DNA of 64,000 bases from Litorimonas haliclonae (lineage in GTDB: Bacteria; Pseudomonadota; Alphaproteobacteria; Caulobacterales; Maricaulaceae), in contig NZ_CBCSCO010000002.1 of the NCBI RefSeq assembly GCF_965138505.1, forward strand, positions 1-64,000, written 5' to 3'. A model generated the notes under the pieces. The model was not told the origin of the DNA and ran no database searches. It saw only the letters and a list, made by a program, of their open reading frames with translations. Below, piece by piece: positions 43,520 to 52,670 of this stretch (position 1 is the stretch's first letter; each line of letters opens with the position of its first letter). Position numbers and translations under genes: made by a program.

Positions 43520-44626
43520 ATGACAAGATCTGCTGTGAAACAACCTGCCGACCAATCCATGGTGCCGGATCGCTCGCCTCTTCCCAAGCTTGAGTTTATT
43601 ACGGATGAGACGCCTCAGCCGGGTGACGTACGCGAAATTGCCGATGGTATTTTCTGGCTTCGATTCGCTCTGCCGATGGCGGGGCTGGATCACATCAACC
43701 TCTGGGCTCTGCGCGACGGCGATGGCTGGGTTGTTGTCGATACGGGGATTGGCAATCGTGACAGCAAGGAAATCTGGCGCAAGCATTTCCGTGAGCTGAT
43801 GGGCGGACGGCCGATCAACCGCGTAATTTGTACGCATCTTCATCCGGATCACACTGGCCTTGCCGGATGGATATGCCGGGAATTTGGCGCGCCGCTCCTG
43901 ATGACGCGGGGGGAATATTTTCTCTGCCGATTGATGGCGGCGGATACGGGTCAAGCGGCTCCGCCGGAAAGTTTACGGTTTTATAAAAAGGCGGGATTTA
44001 CGGACGCACAGCTAGAGCTTTACAAGCAGCGTTTTGGCGGTTTCGGAAAGGCGATTTCAGAATTGCCGCAGAGCTATGACCGCTTGGTCGACGGCGAATT
44101 GGGCCAGATTGGCGGGCGCGAATGGCGCGTTGTTATCGGTTCCGGTCACTCGCCTGAACACGCCTGCCTGTATTGCCCCGAACTCAATCTCTGCCTGAGC
44201 GGCGATCAACTCCTGCCTAATATCAGTTCGAATGTGAGTGTTTGGCCGACCGAGCCCGAAGGCAATCCACTAGAAGATTGGATCTCCTCTTGCCACCGTT
44301 TGAAGCTGGAACTGCCACACGACGCGTTAATCGGCCCGGCTCATGGAATCCCGTTCCGAGGCGCACACAAACGCCTGGATAAGCTGATTGAACACCACGA
44401 GAAAGCGCTCCAACGCTTACTTGAGTTTTGTGATAAGCCTCGTTTGGCAACAGGGGTTTATTCTGTTCTATTCCGGCGCGAAATTACAGATAGCAACCGA
44501 ATTATGGCCGTAGGCGAAAGTATAGCGCATTTGAATTGTCTGAAAAACCGAGGGTTGGTGACGCGTCGCCTCAATGATGCCGGACAATTCATCTATATGG
44601 CGAAACGCGGCGTTTTGGCGGCGTAA
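43520..44626 (+). CDS. MBL-fold metallo-hydrolase
   Basis: A 368-residue metallo-beta-lactamase-fold protein. The zinc motif HLHPDH is near residues 112-117, with other ligands in GSGHSPEH and CLSGDQLLPN and a final His in GPAHGIPF. A C-terminal helical/winged-helix-like domain follows. This group (lactonase- or thioesterase-like) is broad, and the substrate cannot be told. It has a 258-nt upstream gap that contains the two-hairpin element. Confidence 0.82.
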   Translation: MTRSAVKQPADQSMVPDRSPLPKLEFITDETPQPGDVREIADGIFWLRFALPMAGLDHINLWALRDGDGWVVVDTGIGNRDSKEIWRKHFRELMGGRPINRVICTHLHPDHTGLAGWICREFGAPLLMTRGEYFLCRLMAADTGQAAPPESLRFYKKAGFTDAQLELYKQRFGGFGKAISELPQSYDRLVDGELGQIGGREWRVVIGSGHSPEHACLYCPELNLCLSGDQLLPNISSNVSVWPTEPEGNPLEDWISSCHRLKLELPHDALIGPAHGIPFRGAHKRLDKLIEHHEKALQRLLEFCDKPRLATGVYSVLFRREITDSNRIMAVGESIAHLNCLKNRGLVTRRLNDAGQFIYMAKRGVLAA

Positions 44627-44630
44627 GGCT

Positions 44631-45284
44631 CTATTGCTCACCCCCGAGAATAGCTGGCTCATTCGGGCAATCTGATTCTCCATTAATCATATCGGCATAT
44701 CGTCTGGCGGCGCTGAGCTGATCAGATCCTTGTTTCACCAAAGCTTGCGCGCAGCCGCTCTGACCATTGGCTGGCAATGAAGCGACGACTAAAACTCCCT
44801 CTCCCGGTTCGTCCGGTTTGGAGCCTTGAAAATTAAGTCTATAAATAATTGCGTGAGGCTCGCCGTCTTTTAGGCGCCATTCGATTTTTTCTCCGGGGGT
44901 ATTAAAGGGCTGGCGCTCGACAAGAAAATCCGGAGTTTGCCCGGCTGCGAGCGTGAAACGGCCATCCCCGTCGCGCGCAAAAACGCTCATATTTTGGTAG
45001 CCATCACATTTATATGTTTTATCGGTACTTTCAGCGTTACTGTCGATAACTTCGCAATTTTCTAGGTTAAGATTGGAATAGGCGCTTTGAAACCCGTTTG
45101 TTTCGGGCTCGCTTTCTTCCGGGGTGGATACGGCCTTCTCTGTCTCATCAGTTCCCGGATCGTCCGTCTTCAATTCTTCAATCACCGGCTCATCGCCAAC
45201 AGGCACCGACTCTGAGGCGTCATTACTGCAGGCTATTAGGAGCAGAGCGAGCGCTAGCCAGACTGCCTGTGTGAACTTGATCAT
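44631..45284 (-). CDS. hypothetical lipoprotein
   Basis: A 217-residue protein with a lipobox LIAC (Cys 19) and a Glu/Asp/Thr/Pro-rich linker to about residue 64, then a compact domain with four or five cysteines (NCEVID, YKCDGY, SGCAQAL, SDCPNE) that may form disulfides. I recognise no family. The gene converges on the MBL-fold gene with a 4-nt gap and lies downstream of ilvA on the same strand, separated by 85 nt. Confidence 0.7.
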   Translation of the reverse strand: MIKFTQAVWLALALLLIACSNDASESVPVGDEPVIEELKTDDPGTDETEKAVSTPEESEPETNGFQSAYSNLNLENCEVIDSNAESTDKTYKCDGYQNMSVFARDGDGRFTLAAGQTPDFLVERQPFNTPGEKIEWRLKDGEPHAIIYRLNFQGSKPDEPGEGVLVVASLPANGQSGCAQALVKQGSDQLSAARRYADMINGESDCPNEPAILGGEQ

Positions 45285-45369
45285 GATTTTCCTCTGAGGT
45301 TTGAATGCCGACTAAGTCCTAAACGTTGTCGGAGAGAAAAGGTTCACGTCCATTTCGGCTGGGTCTGAT

Positions 45370-46896
45370 TTAAGCCCTCAAAAAATACTCATAGGCTTTG
45401 CTACCGGTTTCCACCGCCATTGGATAGCCGGTTTTGGCGAGGCTTTCTTCGAGGGCGTCAACATCTCCTTTGGGAACCTGAAATCCGCAGAGAACATGAC
45501 CCGTGGAGTTGCCGTGATTACGGTAATGAAACAGGCTGATATTCCAGCGCGCGTCCAGAGCAATCAAAAAATCTGTCAGCGCGCCGGGGCGTTCGGGAAA
45601 CTCAAACCGGTAAAGCACTTCGGGAATATCGGCGCTCGCCCGCCCGCCTACCATATGGCGGAGGTGACGTTTAGCGAGACGGTCTCGGGACAAATCGGTG
45701 ACCGTAATGTCATGGCTCGCCATGTCGGATATCACCTTGGCTCGTTCCTCCAGGTCGCGAGTCTTAATGCCGACCAAGACATGGGCGGTTTCACTCTCGG
45801 CGTAACGATAATTAAATTCAGTGACGGGGCGGCGACCCATCGCATTGCAGAAATTCAAAAAGGCTCCGGGCCGTTCGGGAATGGCAGCGGCAAAGAGCAT
45901 TTCCTCGCCCGCGCCGAGTTCCGCTCGTTCCACCATGTGACCAATTCGGTCAAAATTCACATTCGCACCAGATATGGTGACGACGCAATCGCCGTCCGGA
46001 GCTTTCCCTTCGCGGGCATGTTTTATCAATCCGGCAAGTGCAAGCGCTCCGGCAGGTTCGACGACAGTGCGAGTCGCTTCGAACACGTCTTTAACGGCGG
46101 CGCAAATTTCGTCATTGGAAACGAGAATAACCTCGTCCACAACTTGCTTTGCGATTTCTAGCGTATTCGTCCCGATGAGCTTCACAGCGACCCCGTCGGC
46201 GAAACTATCGACTTTCTCCAGAGGCGTCGGCGTGCCTTCTTTCAAAGAGGTCGTCAGGGTCGGTGCGCCTTCCGGCTCCACCGCAATAATGCGCGTATTC
46301 GGGGAGACAGACTTTATCCAAGTGCCCACACCGGACACCAGACCGCCGCCGCCTGTGCAGATATAAACGGCGGCCGGCGTCCGGGGCATTTGTTCCATAA
46401 TTTCACGGCCCACTGTGCCTTGCCCGGCGATGACATCGGTTTCGTCAAAAGGATGGATGAAGACGGCGCCTGTCTCTTCGGCGTAGTCCAGGGCGGCCTT
46501 GCACGCCTCGTCGTAATTATCGCCAACAAGGCGAGTTTCCGCGCCGTGCCTTTCAACGGCCGTGACCTTAATCGCTGGGGTCGTAACAGGCATGAAAATG
46601 ACGGCAGCCGTATTATAATAAGCCCCGGCTGCGGCTACGCCTTGGGCGTGATTTCCGGCGCTGGCCGCGCAAACGCCGCGGGTGCGCTCCTCATCCGTCA
46701 GTCCGGCAATCCGGTTGGTCGCGCCGCGAATCTTAAAGCTGAAAACGTCTTGCATATCTTCACGTTTCAGCCAGATATTGCGCTCCACCTCCAAGCTGAG
46801 TTTTGGCGCAAGTTCGCAGGGCGTTCGCTTGGCCAGGGCGTAAACATTAGCCGCTTCGATGCGGGCTTTGAGGTCGTGAAGATTGACTTTAGACAT
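45370..46896 (-). CDS. ilvA: threonine ammonia-lyase, biosynthetic
   Basis: Deaminates threonine to 2-oxobutyrate for isoleucine synthesis. I start at the ATG at 46896, which overlaps the leuB stop by 8 nt. The 508-residue protein has the PLP domain with the Schiff-base Lys in SFKIRGA (K55) and CAASAGNHAQG, and two C-terminal ACT-like regulatory domains (about 330-500), as in feedback-inhibited IlvA. It is the last gene of the ilv-leu run. Confidence 0.95.
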   Translation of the reverse strand: MSKVNLHDLKARIEAANVYALAKRTPCELAPKLSLEVERNIWLKREDMQDVFSFKIRGATNRIAGLTDEERTRGVCAASAGNHAQGVAAAGAYYNTAAVIFMPVTTPAIKVTAVERHGAETRLVGDNYDEACKAALDYAEETGAVFIHPFDETDVIAGQGTVGREIMEQMPRTPAAVYICTGGGGLVSGVGTWIKSVSPNTRIIAVEPEGAPTLTTSLKEGTPTPLEKVDSFADGVAVKLIGTNTLEIAKQVVDEVILVSNDEICAAVKDVFEATRTVVEPAGALALAGLIKHAREGKAPDGDCVVTISGANVNFDRIGHMVERAELGAGEEMLFAAAIPERPGAFLNFCNAMGRRPVTEFNYRYAESETAHVLVGIKTRDLEERAKVISDMASHDITVTDLSRDRLAKRHLRHMVGGRASADIPEVLYRFEFPERPGALTDFLIALDARWNISLFHYRNHGNSTGHVLCGFQVPKGDVDALEESLAKTGYPMAVETGSKAYEYFLRA

Positions 46897-47935
46897 TCCG
46901 CGCGATCCAGTCTCCAACATCTGAAGTGTTAAGTTTACCGCCTAAATCGCCTGTTGTTTGCCGGGCCTCCAGTGCGGCCTCTACGGCGCACTCAATGGCG
47001 GCGGCTTCTTTGTCCAAACCGAAAGACAGGCGGAGCATCCACGCGGCAGACAATATCATAGCAAGCGGATTGGCTTTGCCTTGGCCGGCTATATCGGGCG
47101 CGCTGCCGTGAATAGGTTCATACATGCCGGTTTTGCCGTCCGAGACGGAGGCGGAGGGAATAACCCCCATAGACCCGCAAAGCACAGAGGCTTCATCGGT
47201 TAAAATATCGCCAAACATATTCTCGGTCAGGATAACGTCATAGTCCTGAGCGTAAGTCAGCATGTGCATCGTCATGGCATCAACGAGGAGGTGCTCGACT
47301 TCGACTTCGGGATAATCTTTGGCGACCTCAATCACGACCTCGCGCCAGAGGCGGGAGGTTTCCAGCACATTGGATTTGTCGACAGAAGTGACTTTCTTTT
47401 TGCGCGTCATGGCTAGGTCAAAAGCTTTGACGGCGATGCGGCGGACTTCGGATTCTGAATAGCGACAGACGTCGAACGCGCCACTTTCATCACGGCCTTT
47501 ATCGCCAAAATAAATCCCGCCGGTAAGTTCGCGCATGACGACAAAATCGGTCCCTTCAAGTCTTTCGCGTTTTAACGGGGCCTTGTCGATCAATGCGGGG
47601 AACGGTTTGCAGGGGCGGATATTGGCGTAGAGGTTCAGATTTTTGCGTAAAGGCAAGAGAGACCCTAATTCGGGGCGGTCTGCACCTTTTAAATGATCCC
47701 ATTTCGGCCCGCCAACCGCGCCGAGTAAAATGGCGCCCGTGCGTTTACAGGAGTCAAATGTCTCGGCGGGCAGGGGCTCGCCTTTGGCATCAATGGCGGC
47801 GCCGCCGACCAAATGAAACTCCGCTTCCAGAGAGTGGCCAAACTTTGCGGTCATCGCTTCCAAAACGGTCATGGCCGCGTCGCCCACTTCCGGGCCAATC
47901 CCGTCGCCGGGAATATAGGTGAAATTGATATTCAT
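46889..47935 (-). CDS. leuB: 3-isopropylmalate dehydrogenase
   Basis: Oxidises and decarboxylates 3-isopropylmalate in leucine synthesis using NAD+. The 348 residues carry the N-terminal YIPGDGIGPEVG, the VVMRELTGGIYFGDKG substrate loop, DKSNVLETSRLWRE, and the NAD-binding EPIHGSAPDIAGQGKANPLA. It follows leuD with no gap (leuD stop 47936) and overlaps ilvA. Confidence 0.97.
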   Translation of the reverse strand: MNINFTYIPGDGIGPEVGDAAMTVLEAMTAKFGHSLEAEFHLVGGAAIDAKGEPLPAETFDSCKRTGAILLGAVGGPKWDHLKGADRPELGSLLPLRKNLNLYANIRPCKPFPALIDKAPLKRERLEGTDFVVMRELTGGIYFGDKGRDESGAFDVCRYSESEVRRIAVKAFDLAMTRKKKVTSVDKSNVLETSRLWREVVIEVAKDYPEVEVEHLLVDAMTMHMLTYAQDYDVILTENMFGDILTDEASVLCGSMGVIPSASVSDGKTGMYEPIHGSAPDIAGQGKANPLAMILSAAWMLRLSFGLDKEAAAIECAVEAALEARQTTGDLGGKLNTSDVGDWIARNV

Positions 47936-48511
47936 TTAATTCGCCTCATACGCCTTGATCGCGTCTGCTTGCATTTCCAGATATCCCATTTCGTCAACGC
48001 CCTGCATCAGGCAGTGCCGCGAAAACTCGTCGATTTCAAAATTATAGGTTCCGCCATTGCGCGGCAGACGAACCTCGCAGCTTTCCAGATCGACGGTGAC
48101 ATCCGCTCCTGGATTGTCGAGCAGCCACTCATGGGCGCGCTTATCAATGACAATCGGCAGAAGTCCGTTCTTGAGCGAATTGCCGCGGAAAATATCGGCG
48201 ATCTCTGAGCTGATGACCACGCGAAAACCATAATCGGTGAGCGACCAGGGGGCGTGCTCGCGGGATGAGCCGCAGCCAAAATTGTGACCGCCAATCAGAA
48301 TTTGGCATTGCTTGGCGGCGTCCGTATTAAGAATGTGATCCGTCTCGGAGCCGTCCTCATTATATCGCCAATCATGAAAGGCATGCTCACCGAGCCCATC
48401 GCGGGAGGTCACGGTGAGGAAGCGCGCCGGGATAATCTGATCAGTATCGATATTCGCCGCCGGAAGAACAAGGGTTTTGGAGGTAATGGTGGTCAGGGGA
48501 ACGAAAGTCAT
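47936..48511 (-). CDS. leuD: 3-isopropylmalate dehydratase small subunit
   Basis: Small swivel subunit of isopropylmalate isomerase. The 191 residues show the family blocks PAANIDTDQIIPARFL, GGHNFGCGSSREHAPWSL and RGNSLKNGLLPI. It pairs with LeuC; its ATG overlaps the leuC stop (TAATG). Confidence 0.97.
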   Translation of the reverse strand: MTFVPLTTITSKTLVLPAANIDTDQIIPARFLTVTSRDGLGEHAFHDWRYNEDGSETDHILNTDAAKQCQILIGGHNFGCGSSREHAPWSLTDYGFRVVISSEIADIFRGNSLKNGLLPIVIDKRAHEWLLDNPGADVTVDLESCEVRLPRNGGTYNFEIDEFSRHCLMQGVDEMGYLEMQADAIKAYEAN

Positions 48512-49905
48512 TAAGCGGCTCCCTTTAATGTTCGCGCATCCGTTATCACCCCCATCACGGCGGCGGCGGCGGCGGTTTCAGGGGAGGCGAGCACTGTTCT
48601 TGCGCCCGGGCCTTGGCGTCCGGCAAAGTTCCGGTTGGAGGTCGAGACGACCAATTCACCCGGCAGGGCTTTGTCGCCGTTCATGGCGATGCACATCGAA
48701 CATCCCGGCTCCCGCCATTCCGCGCCGGCCGCCGTGAAGATGTCGTGAAGACCTTCGGCCTCCGCTTCGATTTTTATCTGTTCGCTCCCGGGGACGACGA
48801 TCGTGGTCACGCCGTCAACGACTTTGCGCCCCTTCATGATCCGCGCCGCGGAGCGGAGGTCGTCCATGCGCGAATTAGTGCAAGAACCAATAAAGACGCG
48901 GTTGACTTTTGCGCCCGTAATCGGCCCGCCTGCCGTCATCGCCATATAGCCGAGCGCCTTCTCTTCGGCGTCGTCTGTTGCGGCGGGAACCATCCCGTCG
49001 ATGGGCATGGCCATGCCCGGATGGGTGCCGTAAGTGACCATAGGGCGGATATCTTCGGCGCGAAGGTGGACTTCCTTGTCATAGCTCGCGCCGTCATCCG
49101 TGGCGAGGCTCGCCCAGTCCTCGCAAGCGTCTTCAAAATTATCCGGGGCGAATTTGCGGCCCCTTAAATAATTAAATGTGGTGGCGTCCGGCGCAATTAA
49201 TCCGCACCTCGCGCCGGCCTCGATGGACATGTTACAGACCGTCATGCGACCTTCCATGCTCATCTCTTCAAAGACAGAGCCGCGATATTCGAGCGCGTAA
49301 CCAGTCCCGCCGCCGACGCCGATTTCCGCGATAATGGCGAGAATGACGTCTTTTGCGCTCACGCCGTCCGAGAGGTCTCCGTCGACATGAATAGCCATGG
49401 TTTTGGGTTTGTGCATAAGCAGGCATTGATTGGCAAGGACATGACCAACCTGCGTTGTGCCAATCCCGAAAGCTATGGCCCCGAACGCGCCGTGGGTCGA
49501 GGTATGGCTGTCGCCGCAGACAATGGTCATGCCGGGCTGAGTCGCGCCCAGCTCCGGCCCCATGACATGGACGATGCCGCGATAGTCCGAGTCGAAGCCG
49601 TGCGTTTCAATGCCGTATTCTTTGGTGTTGGCGAGCAGCCTATCGACCTGTTTCTCGGCCTGCTCGGTGACAAAAGGGCGGGAGCCATCGGCGTTCTTCA
49701 GAGTCGGCGTGGAATGATCGACGGTCGCCAGCGTCCGGTCAGGACGGCGAACCTTCAGCCCCCGATCCCGCAAGACAGTAAAAGCCTGCGGGCTCGTCAC
49801 TTCATGGATGAGATGCAGGTCGATATAGAGCGTGGCCGGATGGGCCGAAGACTCCGGCACGACAATGTGACGATCCCAGATTTTATCGAAGAGGGTTTTA
49901 GGCAT
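48511..49905 (-). CDS. leuC: 3-isopropylmalate dehydratase large subunit
   Basis: [4Fe-4S] subunit of isopropylmalate isomerase. The start ATG at 49905 follows GCGGAG and gives 464 residues, the usual length; the frame stays open a further 40 codons upstream, through a palindromic repeat, and I reject that extension. Cluster cysteines are in IGSCTNSRMDDL and PGCSMCIAMNGD. CGDSHTSTHGAFG is the typical active-site block. Confidence 0.96.
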   Translation of the reverse strand: MPKTLFDKIWDRHIVVPESSAHPATLYIDLHLIHEVTSPQAFTVLRDRGLKVRRPDRTLATVDHSTPTLKNADGSRPFVTEQAEKQVDRLLANTKEYGIETHGFDSDYRGIVHVMGPELGATQPGMTIVCGDSHTSTHGAFGAIAFGIGTTQVGHVLANQCLLMHKPKTMAIHVDGDLSDGVSAKDVILAIIAEIGVGGGTGYALEYRGSVFEEMSMEGRMTVCNMSIEAGARCGLIAPDATTFNYLRGRKFAPDNFEDACEDWASLATDDGASYDKEVHLRAEDIRPMVTYGTHPGMAMPIDGMVPAATDDAEEKALGYMAMTAGGPITGAKVNRVFIGSCTNSRMDDLRSAARIMKGRKVVDGVTTIVVPGSEQIKIEAEAEGLHDIFTAAGAEWREPGCSMCIAMNGDKALPGELVVSTSNRNFAGRQGPGARTVLASPETAAAAAVMGVITDARTLKGAA

Positions 49906-49923
49906 GGAAAAACTCCGCTGAAT

Positions 49924-50077
49924 CTCCTCCACCGCCGGGGCGGGGGAGGTGGCCTGCGAATGCAGGTCGGAGGGGGTAGGCGAAAGAGGCGTCTTTGGAA
50001 ACAGGTCTCTGAGCGCGTTGGACAACGCGCGCCCCCTCCGTCCTACCGGACACCTCCCCCGCTCTCGCGGTGGAGGG
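49924..50077. repeat. composite palindromic repeat (type A) in the leuA-leuC gap
   Basis: The left part has GGGGGAGGTGGCC and GGTCGGAGGGGG; the right part carries CCCCCTCCG and ACACCTCCCCCGC, so the two halves are inverted relatives. A TCCTCCACCGC start is matched by a GCGGTGGAGGGA end. It resembles the dispersed GC-rich palindromes common in alphaproteobacterial genomes. A second copy lies at 54823-54938. Confidence 0.75.
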
Positions 50078-50100
50078 ACTATATCGGAGAACTTCCAACA

Positions 50101-51651
50101 TCAGTGCTGCGCCGCGATCGCTTTTTGGCGATCGGCTCTCCGTTCAATGCGGTTGATGACGTCGAGATAGGCCCGCGCCCCGGCGAGGACGGTGTCCGTG
50201 CTCGTCCCGCGGCCATGATAGGCGTTAAATTCCGTGCTCACCTGAACCGAGGCTTCGGCCATGGCGTCTTCGCCTTCCGACACGGATTGAACCGAAAAAC
50301 TATCAAGGTGCAGCGGTTGTCCGGTGATGTGCGATATCGCGAGGAAGGTGGCATTAACCGGCCCGGCGGCTTCCTGGCTCCACTTTTCTTCGCGCCCGTC
50401 ATCATGATGGAGCTTCACGGTAGCGACAGGCTGCTTGCCGTTGTCTGACCCGGCGGAGACATAGAGGCTGTCAATGTGCCAAGGCCCGCTTTCGCCCACG
50501 GCTTCGCCCAAAATAATGGCTTCGATATCGGCGTCGAACACTTCCTTTTTCTCATCGGCCAGAGCTTTGAACGAGACAAAAACCGTCTGGAGCTGGTTCT
50601 CGCCCAGATCAAAGCCGAGCTTTTGCGCGCGGTCTTTCAGAGCGGCGCGGCCCGAATGTTTGCCGAGCACGAGATTATCCGTGCTGACCCCGACATCTTC
50701 GGGTTTCATGATTTCATAAGTCTCGCGATTGGCGAGCACGCCATGTTGGTGAATGCCGCTTTCATGAGCAAACGCATTCTTGCCGATAATGGCTTTGTTG
50801 CGCGGGACGGGATTGCCCGTAATCGTCGCAAGGAGTTTCGACGCGCCGTAAAGCCCCTGCGTTTTTATCTGTGTGGAAAGACCAAAGAAATCGGCACGCG
50901 TGCGAAGCGCCATAGCGACCTCTTCGAGTGCGCAATTGCCCGCCCGTTCGCCAATACCGTTTAGCGCGCATTCTACTTGGCGCGCGCCGCCGCGAACGGC
51001 CGCCAGCGAGTTGGCAACGGCGAGGCCGAGGTCGTCATGACAATGGGCGGAGAATATCACGCCGTCGCCGCCTTCGATGTCCGTCACCAGAAATTCGAAC
51101 AGATCCTGAATTTCTTGGGGCGTGGTATAGCCGACCGTGTCAGGGATATTGATGGTTGTTGCGCCTGCTTTGATGGCGGCTTCAACGACGCGTTTGAGAT
51201 AATCGCGCTCTGTGCGGATGGCGTCCTCGCAGGAAAATTCGACATCGTCCGTATAGTTTCGGGCAAGCTCCACCCCGGCGACGGCGCGGCGGACAATCTC
51301 GTCTTTGGACATTTTGAGTTTGAATTCGCGGTGCAGCGGAGAGGTCGCGATGAACGTATGAATGCGGCCTTGCGCCGCTGGTTTAATTGCTTCGCCGCTG
51401 GCGCGAATATCGCCTTCATTACAGCGCGAGAGGGAACAAACCACCGATTCTTTGACTTCGGTCGCTATCGTTTTTACGGCTTCGAAATCGCCCGGTGAGG
51501 CGGCGGCGAATCCGGCTTCCATTACATCGACATTCAGCGCTTCCAGCGCTTTTGCCATTTGCAGCTTTTGGCCTGCGCTCATGGAAAAGCCCGGCGCCTG
51601 CTCGCCGTCGCGTAAAGTGGTGTCGAATATTTTGACGTGTGTGTCGGTCAT
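50101..51651 (-). CDS. leuA: 2-isopropylmalate synthase
   Basis: First committed step of leucine synthesis: condenses acetyl-CoA with 2-oxoisovalerate. The 516 residues include FDTTLRDGEQAPGFSM with the metal-binding Asp, the HCHDDLGLAVANS metal-His block, and a C-terminal LeuA regulatory domain (about 390-510) where leucine inhibits. It begins 25 nt after ilvM. Confidence 0.97.
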   Translation of the reverse strand: MTDTHVKIFDTTLRDGEQAPGFSMSAGQKLQMAKALEALNVDVMEAGFAAASPGDFEAVKTIATEVKESVVCSLSRCNEGDIRASGEAIKPAAQGRIHTFIATSPLHREFKLKMSKDEIVRRAVAGVELARNYTDDVEFSCEDAIRTERDYLKRVVEAAIKAGATTINIPDTVGYTTPQEIQDLFEFLVTDIEGGDGVIFSAHCHDDLGLAVANSLAAVRGGARQVECALNGIGERAGNCALEEVAMALRTRADFFGLSTQIKTQGLYGASKLLATITGNPVPRNKAIIGKNAFAHESGIHQHGVLANRETYEIMKPEDVGVSTDNLVLGKHSGRAALKDRAQKLGFDLGENQLQTVFVSFKALADEKKEVFDADIEAIILGEAVGESGPWHIDSLYVSAGSDNGKQPVATVKLHHDDGREEKWSQEAAGPVNATFLAISHITGQPLHLDSFSVQSVSEGEDAMAEASVQVSTEFNAYHGRGTSTDTVLAGARAYLDVINRIERRADRQKAIAAQH

Positions 51652-51676
51652 GGATTTATCTATTTAATTTATTGGA

Positions 51677-51982
51677 TTACTCTGCGTGTTCAGCTCTTGT
51701 ACGTCGTCCAACGCGCTCGGCGGAGACGACATTGTACAGTCGTTCCAGCTGTCGGCAGAGAAGGTCCAGATCATTCGGGCCGCCCGTATCCTCGACATGG
51801 ACGAGCAGATCGAAACTGCCGTCCACGCGCTGCGTGCAGTGCACGTCGCGATAATCATACCCGCGCCGCTCAATCGTGCCGAGCGTGCGCAGGAGCGTGC
51901 CCTGGACGTCGTGCAGGACGGCTTTCAGCTTGCCTTGAATACCCGAAGGTTCGAAAGTTTTATCACGTTGGAGCTCAGTCAT
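51677..51982 (-). CDS. ilvM: ACT-domain protein, probable IlvM-type acetolactate synthase small subunit
   Basis: A 101-residue ACT-domain protein. The segment TLLRTLGTIERRGYDYRDVH ... LDLLCRQLERLYNVV resembles the short IlvM subunit of E. coli acetolactate synthase II, rather than IlvH/IlvN, which are about 160-180 residues and begin with a different block. GGAG lies 7 nt before the chosen ATG; another ATG is one codon upstream. It overlaps the preceding small membrane gene by 8 nt. It lies 1.1 kb from the catalytic subunit gene. The assignment is by pattern only. Confidence 0.65.
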   Translation of the reverse strand: MTELQRDKTFEPSGIQGKLKAVLHDVQGTLLRTLGTIERRGYDYRDVHCTQRVDGSFDLLVHVEDTGGPNDLDLLCRQLERLYNVVSAERVGRRTRAEHAE

Positions 51983-52253
51983 CATTTTTCTCCGAGAGTC
52001 GATGCGCGAGATAAAGGCAGATGCCGCCAAGGGTCAGACCCTGAAACATCTGAAAGCCGTAAGTTTGCGCGGCATTAAGGATGATGAAAAAGCGTTCCGT
52101 CGAAGTGGCGCTGCTATCGGTGTAAGCCTGCAGATTGCCAATTGAGGAGACCGTCGCCACCATGGTCATGACGAAGAAAATAACTCCAAAGAGAATGGCG
52201 CCAAACCCGACGATAATTAAATATTTACGAAGCATGTCTCGTTTACGTCCCAT
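51975..52253 (-). CDS. hypothetical two-helix membrane protein in the ilv-leu run
   Basis: A 92-residue protein with a basic N-terminus (MGRKRDMLRKYL) and two hydrophobic segments (about 11-34 and 68-83) joined by a polar loop with a serine/threonine-rich stretch. No family is recognised. The ilvM start overlaps its end, so it is co-transcribed. No signal peptide cleavage site. Confidence 0.65.
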   Translation of the reverse strand: MGRKRDMLRKYLIIVGFGAILFGVIFFVMTMVATVSSIGNLQAYTDSSATSTERFFIILNAAQTYGFQMFQGLTLGGICLYLAHRLSEKNDD

Positions 52254-52308
52254 GGTTATTTCCTCTCATTTCCTGAGCGCGGCGAATTTGTGGAGTCCAA
52301 CGGCAAGG

Positions 52309-52548
52309 TCATGGGGAGGCCTCATCGGAATATTTATCTGGGTCCCGGCGTCCGCCCAACGTTACGAGCAGTGCAGTCATCATTATTAGAAAAAAGCCTA
52401 TAACAGCCGCGAGGCCGCCCGCCTTTCCGTAGAGTCCGTGAAAAAAGTACACGGAGGGAAGAAGCAGAATAAAGCCAAGCCCGAAGAGAACCGCGCCTAA
52501 AAATGCGTTCTTTCTTGAAACCGGATTGATGCAATTACGGTGTTCCAT
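52309..52548 (-). CDS. hypothetical 79-residue membrane protein
   Basis: A short basic N-terminus with MEHRNC and SRKNA, followed by two hydrophobic segments (about 14-34 and 41-64) and a charged tail. GGAG lies 7 nt upstream of the ATG. The frame stays open much further upstream, but that would run through the type-B repeat and is rejected. No family recognised. Confidence 0.6.
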   Translation of the reverse strand: MEHRNCINPVSRKNAFLGAVLFGLGFILLLPSVYFFHGLYGKAGGLAAVIGFFLIMMTALLVTLGGRRDPDKYSDEASP

Positions 52549-52564
52549 CCTACTTCTCCGCCTT

Positions 52565-52648
52565 CCGCTCATCCCAAACTTGATTTGGGATCCAGAGCGT
52601 GTGGCGCTCCGTTTCAGACTGGATCCCGGCCTCCGCCGGGATGAGCGG
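52565..52648. repeat. nested palindromic repeat (type B)
   Basis: An outer perfect 11-bp inverted repeat (CCGCTCATCCC 52565-52575 with 52638-52648). Inside lie ATCCCAAA/TTTGGGAT (52571-52591), GGATCCAG/CTGGATCC (52588-52595 with 52619-52626) and ATCCCGGC/GCCGGGAT (52623-52642). It resembles the 'ATCCCGGC...GCCGGGAT' dispersed repeats found in many alphaproteobacteria. It is followed by a short GT tract. Confidence 0.75.
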
Positions 52649-52670
52649 GTGTGTGTGTGTTGCATTTGGG

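Noticed and set aside
49906..50025. A 40-codon N-terminal extension of leuC
   Set aside because: It would translate the palindromic repeat; the ATG at 49905 has GCGGAG upstream and gives the usual LeuC N-terminus.
49387..50448. A 353-residue plus-strand open frame opposite leuC and leuA
   Set aside because: It is a shadow of two clear leu genes and runs through the palindromic repeat.
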